In this document: piece after piece, positions 59,909 to 64,000 of the stretch
Numbering within the stretch: the first letter of the stretch is position 1
Layout: every line of letters starts with the position of its first letter
NCBI GenBank assembly: GCA_900465685.1
Contig: UEGR01000021.1
Location: 98,302-162,301, forward strand
Source of the DNA: Hyphomicrobiales bacterium
Lineage (GTDB): Bacteria > Pseudomonadota > Alphaproteobacteria > Rhizobiales > Rhizobiaceae
Direction: 5' to 3'
DNA: 64,000 bases
The notes under the pieces: model-generated
What the model saw: the letters and a program-made list of their open reading frames with translations, nothing else
The model's database searches: none
Told to the model about the DNA's origin: nothing
Position numbers and translations under genes: made by a program

Positions 59909-60817
59909 TTATTCCCATTTCATCTCGCCCTTGATGACCTTGGCCCCCAGTTCCAGGCTGCTTTCGCCACCGAGATCCGGATAGCGCTTCTTCATCGCGG
60001 CGATAAGCTCTGCGCTGTCCTTGGCCTTCGCGGCCTCTTCATCAAACGCAGCGATATAATCACGGGTGAATTTGATCGCAGAAACATCGGTTGCAGAACC
60101 AGCCTTCATGTGGGCGGGGACAACGACTTCAGGATTGCGTGCGGCAATCGCATCCAGCGTCTTGATCCAAGCTTCTCGCTGCGCCAGGTCTGGCGTATCG
60201 GCCAGCCAGATATGTTCGCCTGCGCCGATCAGAACACCACCGAACACGGCCTTCAGCGATGGCACCCAGAGATAGCGGCGGTTCTTCATGCCTTCAGCCG
60301 GAACAACCTCGATCTCGTTGCCTTCCAGCGTGAGTGTCTTCTCATCCGATGCCTGCGGCAGAACAAGATCGGACAGGCTCTGCGGACCATTCTCCTTGAG
60401 TTGCGGTCCCCAGACCTTCAGCTTTGTCTCGACATTGCCGTTGATGGCTGCAACGGCCTCAGGGGCAGCAATGATTTTGACATCCGGGAAAGCCGACTGG
60501 ATTTCACGCAGATTGAAATAATAGTCGGGATCGCTCTGGCTGACATAGACCGTGGTCAGCTTCTTGCCGGTTTCCTTGATCTTCTCGGCAACCGCCTTGC
60601 CATCGGAGAAGGTGAAACCACCATCGAGAAGAATGGCCTCTTTCTCTCCGGTCAACAGAACCGGTGTCCGGTTGAAGCCATTCTCGTCGGCCTGAAAAAA
60701 CTGCCACTTCAGCGGTGCCGCTTTTTCCTGTGCCGCTGCCGGGCCAGCAACGGCGAGCCCCGCCACGCCTATTGCCGCAAAGACCGCGCCTCGCAAAACG
60801 TCTGAAAATCGCATCAT
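59909..60817 (-). CDS. exported metallo-beta-lactamase-fold protein with altered zinc motif, 302 aa
   Basis: Signal peptide of about 30 residues (MMRFSDVLRGAVFAAIGVAG, cleavage near AAA-Q) and an MBL fold: ILLDGGFTFSDGKAVAEKIK, then the place for HxHxDH reads QSDPDY (in VSQSDPDYYFNL). A later His is kept in VVPAHMKAG, and an Asp in WLADTPD. The main zinc ligands are therefore gone; the protein may be non-hydrolytic or may bind something else. AGGAG precedes the ATG pair at 60814-60817. Monocistronic, with its own terminator. Confidence 0.8.
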   Translation of the reverse strand: MMRFSDVLRGAVFAAIGVAGLAVAGPAAAQEKAAPLKWQFFQADENGFNRTPVLLTGEKEAILLDGGFTFSDGKAVAEKIKETGKKLTTVYVSQSDPDYYFNLREIQSAFPDVKIIAAPEAVAAINGNVETKLKVWGPQLKENGPQSLSDLVLPQASDEKTLTLEGNEIEVVPAEGMKNRRYLWVPSLKAVFGGVLIGAGEHIWLADTPDLAQREAWIKTLDAIAARNPEVVVPAHMKAGSATDVSAIKFTRDYIAAFDEEAAKAKDSAELIAAMKKRYPDLGGESSLELGAKVIKGEMKWE

Positions 60818-60969
60818 CTGAATACTCCTGAAATTATGATTGAACCGACGGCAATACCGAGCGGCTTTCGTGCATGACGCTTCGGGCAAGTCCCTTCCCA
60901 TTTTTCGCGTCACGCCTCGGGCAATATGCAAATTGTAAATTAGTTCATTTGAAACAAGGAGTTATAAAA

Positions 60970-61122
60970 ATGTTTGCAGGGAACAGCGATGTTACCTTGC
61001 TGAATTCCTTGAGCCTTTTTGCAATAAAAGAAATAAAAAAAAGCGGCGCTTGGAAGCGCCGCTTTTTGGATTTCAGACCAAAGAACCGATCAGAGCTTCG
61101 AGAGCTTCTGCGCCAGTGCTAG
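60970..61122 (+). CDS. possible 50-aa mini-ORF with a strong ribosome-binding site
   Basis: AAGGAG lies 8 bases before an ATG at 60970, and AT-rich promoter-like sequence lies upstream. The product starts MFAGNSDVTLLNSLSLFAIK and stays open for 50 codons. The frame runs through the terminator hairpin at 61041-61064 and then antisense over the end of lptE, which makes a functional protein of this full length doubtful. It may be a remnant or a regulated leader. No known family. Confidence 0.25.
   Translation: MFAGNSDVTLLNSLSLFAIKEIKKSGAWKRRFLDFRPKNRSELRELLRQC
61036..61069. terminator. bidirectional terminator of lptE
   Basis: AAGCGGCGCTT/AAGCGCCGCTT arms around GG (61041-61064), with a run of A on the left and TTTTTGG on the right. 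On the minus strand it follows the lptE stop. Confidence 0.88.
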
Positions 61123-61671
61123 GAAAACCTGCTCGGCCAGCTCTTCTGCTGCACGCTTGCGCGCATCGCGTTCTGCACGAAGGTTTGCGAATTCCTGACG
61201 CGGACGATCGAAGGAAGCGCCCGTCGTGCGTGTACCCGTGGCAAGCGGCTTGCCGTCCTTGTCACGCAGCACGAAATTCGACGTCGCCTTGACAATACCA
61301 GCCGATGGACGGCCCGTACGGTCGGTCTGATCGCCGATATCCACGCTCACGGCGGAAATCGTACTCGTTCTCAAGCCGAGGCTGAGACGATACATCGGAT
61401 TGGCTGGCTCGCCAGCACCACCGCCCAACAGGAAGATGAGGCGATTGCGAACCTGCTGACCATATACGTCATGAGCCGCATCAACGGACACGGAAGCAAG
61501 CTTGGTACGCATATCCGGCGTCACGCTGCCACCGATCGAACCACCAGCGCCGCCGCCCGACGAATAAAGCGGCTGCACCGTGCAGGCAGCCAGAAGAGCC
61601 GCAGCTCCCACAGCCACAAAAGCGACGCGGAAAGTCTTGATTGCGGAGAGGAAACGATCAGGCAACGACAT
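61090..61671 (-). CDS. lptE: LPS assembly lipoprotein LptE, 193 aa
   Basis: Outer-membrane lipoprotein that plugs LptD for lipopolysaccharide export. Signal with lipobox LLAAC (Cys about residue 30), TVQPLYSS after it, and the alphaproteobacterial LptE pattern including [22 protein letters not shown] and the C-terminal helix [24 protein letters not shown] precedes the ATG at 61671, which overlaps the leuS end by 14 bases, so the two are co-transcribed. Assignment rests on the leuS-lptE order and lipoprotein form. Confidence 0.87.
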   Translation of the reverse strand: MSLPDRFLSAIKTFRVAFVAVGAAALLAACTVQPLYSSGGGAGGSIGGSVTPDMRTKLASVSVDAAHDVYGQQVRNRLIFLLGGGAGEPANPMYRLSLGLRTSTISAVSVDIGDQTDRTGRPSAGIVKATSNFVLRDKDGKPLATGTRTTGASFDRPRQEFANLRAERDARKRAAEELAEQVFLALAQKLSKL

Positions 61672-64000
61672 TGACGATCCTTTGCGGCACCACGATAATC
61701 TTCTTCGGCGAGCCCCCGTTGAGCGCAGCCTTGACGAAGTCAAGTTCGAGCACCGCCTGTTGGATGCTAGCTTGATCAGCGTCGCGGGCGATTGTCAAAT
61801 CCCCACGCTTCTTGCCGTTGATCTGCACGGGCATCACAATCTCGTTTTCCACCACCAATGCGGCATCGAATGCCGGCCATGGCGCGCGGGCGACCAACGT
61901 TTCCTGTCCGGCGATTTTGCCGCCCAGTTCCGTCAGGCACTGTTCGGCCAGATGCGGCATCATCGGCGCGAGCATCTGGATGAGCTTTTCCGTGGCGTCA
62001 CGAACGGCGCCCTTCAGCTCGTCATCGGCCTTGTCCGAGGCGACAAGCTGCAACGGTGCTGCAAGCGCATTCACCAGCTCATAAAGACGCGCAACGCCGC
62101 GATTGAAGGCGAGCTTTTCAATATCGTCGCCAACAGCGTTGACCGTCTTGTGCACGGCCTTGGAAACGGCAAGGGCTTCGCCCTGCGAACCGGTCTTGGG
62201 CGCAACATCTTTCAGATGCTCGGCCGCTTCCGACACCAGACGCCAGACGCGCTGCACGAAGCGATGCGCACCTTCAGCACCTGCTTCCGTCCAGATCACG
62301 TCACGCTCAGGCGGCGAATCGGACAGCATGAACCAGCGCGCAGTATCTGCACCATAAGAAGAGATGATATCGTCGGGATCGACGACATTCTTCTTCGACT
62401 TCGACATTTTCTCGATGGAACCGATTTCGACCGGCGCGCCGCTATCCAGCAGGGTTGCCGTGCGTTTGCCGTCAGCGTCCTCGATGCGGATATCGGCAGG
62501 CGCAACCCACTGGCCATCGGCCCTGTAGGTTTCGTGGACGACCATGCCCTGCGTGAACAGGCCCTTGAAAGGCTCGTCCAGACCGACATGACCTGTAGCC
62601 TTCATGGCGCGGGTGAAGAAGCGCGAATAGAGCAGATGCAGGATCGCGTGTTCGACACCGCCAATATACTGGTCGACCGGCAGCCAGCGATCAGCAATCG
62701 CACGATCCGTCGGCTCGTTTTCCCAAGGAGCCGTGAAGCGCGCATAGTACCAGGACGAATCGACGAACGTATCCATCGTGTCCGTCTCGCGACGGGCTTC
62801 GCCGCCGCATTTCGGGCACTTCACATGACGCCACGTGGCGTGACGGTCCAGCGGATTGCCCGGATGGTCGAAATCGACATCATCCGGCAGCTTGACCGGC
62901 AGGTCGGCGCGCGGCACCGGATTGACGCCACAGCTCTCGCAATGGATCATCGGGATCGGGCAGCCCCAATAGCGCTGGCGCGAAATGCCCCAGTCGCGCA
63001 GACGGAACTGCACCTTGCGAGCCGCCTGCGGCTGATTGCCGAGCGTGGACTGTTCCAGACGGTTTGCGACCTCGTTGAAGGCTGCTTCCGGCGTCAAACC
63101 ATCGAGGAAGCGCGAATTGATCATCACACCGTCATCGGTATAAGCCGTGTCGGTGATGGCAAAAGTCGCAGCATCGTCGCCCTTCGGCAGAACGACCGGT
63201 GTTACCTTCAGCGCATATTTGTTGGCGAAATCCAGATCGCGCTGATCATGTGCAGGGCAGCCGAACACAGCGCCTGTGCCATATTCCATCAATACGAAAT
63301 TGGCGACATAGACCGGCAGCTCCCAGTTCTCGTCGAACGGATGCTTGACCTTGACGCCAGTATCGAAGCCCTTCTTTTCAGCGGTTTCAAGCGCTGCAAG
63401 TGAGGTGCCATGCTGGTGGCATTCTTCGATGAAGCCGGTGAGCGACGCATTGTTTTCTGCAAGCTTCTTGGCCAGCGGATGATCGGCAGAAATCGCGACA
63501 AAAGCCGCGCCGAACAGCGTGTCCGGACGCGTCGTGTAAACCTCGATCTCCGAGAAGCCTTCCGGCGCCGTCTTGCCGTCGAGCGCGAAACGAACCTGCA
63601 AGCCTTCCGACTTGCCGATCCAGTTGCGCTGCATCAGGCGAACTTTTTCCGGCCATTGGTCAAGCGTATCGAGACCGGCCAGCAACTCTTCGCTGAAATC
63701 AGTGATCTTGAAGAACCACTGCGTCAGTTCGCGCTGTTCGACCAGCGCGCCAGAGCGCCAGCCGCGACCATCCACCACCTGCTCATTGGCAAGCACGGTA
63801 TTGTCGACCGGATCCCAGTTGACCTTGGAGGTCTTGCGCGTCACCAGACCTTTTTCGAACAGGTCGATGAACAGCATCTGCTGACGGTGATAATATTCCA
63901 CATCGCAGGTCGCGAATTCGCGCGACCAGTCGAGCGACAGGCCCATGGACTTGAGCTGGCGCTTCATCGTGTCGATGTTCTGGTAGGTCCATTCCTTCGG
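61658..64000 (-). CDS. leuS: leucyl-tRNA synthetase, 3' part (5' end outside window)
   Basis: Charges tRNA-Leu. About 780 codons are present; the frame stays open to base 64000 (…[20 protein letters not shown]) so the N-terminal HIGH region lies beyond the window. Visible: zinc-ribbon cysteines in CESCGVNP and CPKCGGEA, the editing domain ([15 protein letters not shown] and [15 protein letters not shown]), the KMSKS loop [10 protein letters not shown], and the C-terminal anticodon-binding part. It is followed by lptE with a 14-base overlap. Confidence 0.97.
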   Translation of the reverse strand, partial: PKEWTYQNIDTMKRQLKSMGLSLDWSREFATCDVEYYHRQQMLFIDLFEKGLVTRKTSKVNWDPVDNTVLANEQVVDGRGWRSGALVEQRELTQWFFKITDFSEELLAGLDTLDQWPEKVRLMQRNWIGKSEGLQVRFALDGKTAPEGFSEIEVYTTRPDTLFGAAFVAISADHPLAKKLAENNASLTGFIEECHQHGTSLAALETAEKKGFDTGVKVKHPFDENWELPVYVANFVLMEYGTGAVFGCPAHDQRDLDFANKYALKVTPVVLPKGDDAATFAITDTAYTDDGVMINSRFLDGLTPEAAFNEVANRLEQSTLGNQPQAARKVQFRLRDWGISRQRYWGCPIPMIHCESCGVNPVPRADLPVKLPDDVDFDHPGNPLDRHATWRHVKCPKCGGEARRETDTMDTFVDSSWYYARFTAPWENEPTDRAIADRWLPVDQYIGGVEHAILHLLYSRFFTRAMKATGHVGLDEPFKGLFTQGMVVHETYRADGQWVAPADIRIEDADGKRTATLLDSGAPVEIGSIEKMSKSKKNVVDPDDIISSYGADTARWFMLSDSPPERDVIWTEAGAEGAHRFVQRVWRLVSEAAEHLKDVAPKTGSQGEALAVSKAVHKTVNAVGDDIEKLAFNRGVARLYELVNALAAPLQLVASDKADDELKGAVRDATEKLIQMLAPMMPHLAEQCLTELGGKIAGQETLVARAPWPAFDAALVVENEIVMPVQINGKKRGDLTIARDADQASIQQAVLELDFVKAALNGGSPKKIIVVPQRIVNVVA

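Overview
The window looks like a chromosomal segment from a Brucella/Ochrobactrum-type alphaproteobacterium (Rhizobiales, Brucellaceae). This is inferred from protein families and gene order: GapR, a CarD regulator, a second-type RpoH, an F1 operon of five genes without Fo genes, a PrpA-type hydroxyproline epimerase, pyruvate carboxylase and a LivHMGF locus with a DUF6867 protein. GC is fairly high and even, apart from a few AT-rich intergenic islands. No prophage, insertion sequence, CRISPR array, tRNA or rRNA gene was recognised.

Layout. 0.2-8.2 kb: rpmJ, a secreted TPR protein, pyk with a DUF1036 protein, an N-formylglutamate amidohydrolase, gapR, an aldo/keto reductase, an ABC-F ATPase and a glycine-zipper lipoprotein. 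8.2-12.6 kb: a thiamine locus, with thiamine diphosphokinase divergent from a TPP riboswitch and thiBPQ. 12.8-24.4 kb: an M48 protease, a MOSC protein, rpoH2, carD, fdxA, an S4 protein, a Suv3-like helicase, a thiolase and a GlcG/HbpS-like protein. 24.4-33.2 kb: rpmF, mtgA, a polyprenyl synthase, an HxlR/MFS divergent pair, ispG, a 3-hydroxybutyrate dehydrogenase and a DeoR/MFS pair. 33.4-45 kb: pyc, two tandem LivK-type binding proteins, a DUF6867 protein and livFGMH. 45.2-48.6 kb: a hydroxyproline/D-amino-acid catabolic pair with a divergent GntR regulator. 48.6-55 kb: a small secreted protein, a MarR regulator and atpHAGDC. 55.1-64 kb: a small membrane protein, priA, a transaldolase-family enzyme, an AAA ATPase, a metallo-beta-lactamase-fold protein, lptE and the 3' part of leuS, which runs off the window.

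Functionally this is mostly core metabolism: thiamine uptake and pyrophosphorylation, pyruvate to oxaloacetate or from PEP, acetoacetyl-CoA/hydroxybutyrate, MEP isoprenoids, branched-chain amino acid import and ATP synthesis. Unexplained structure sits between genes. The strongest case is the 760-bp gap at 21.87-22.63 kb. It holds a diverged 156-bp direct duplication, eight GANTC (CcrM) sites, one exact CtrA-type box and four ACCATATGGT-like half-palindromes in two pairs with 29-30 bp spacing. Four copies of a mosaic palindromic repeat sit at gene ends, three of them abutting or supplying the stop codon. Several divergent regulator promoters carry clear candidate operators.
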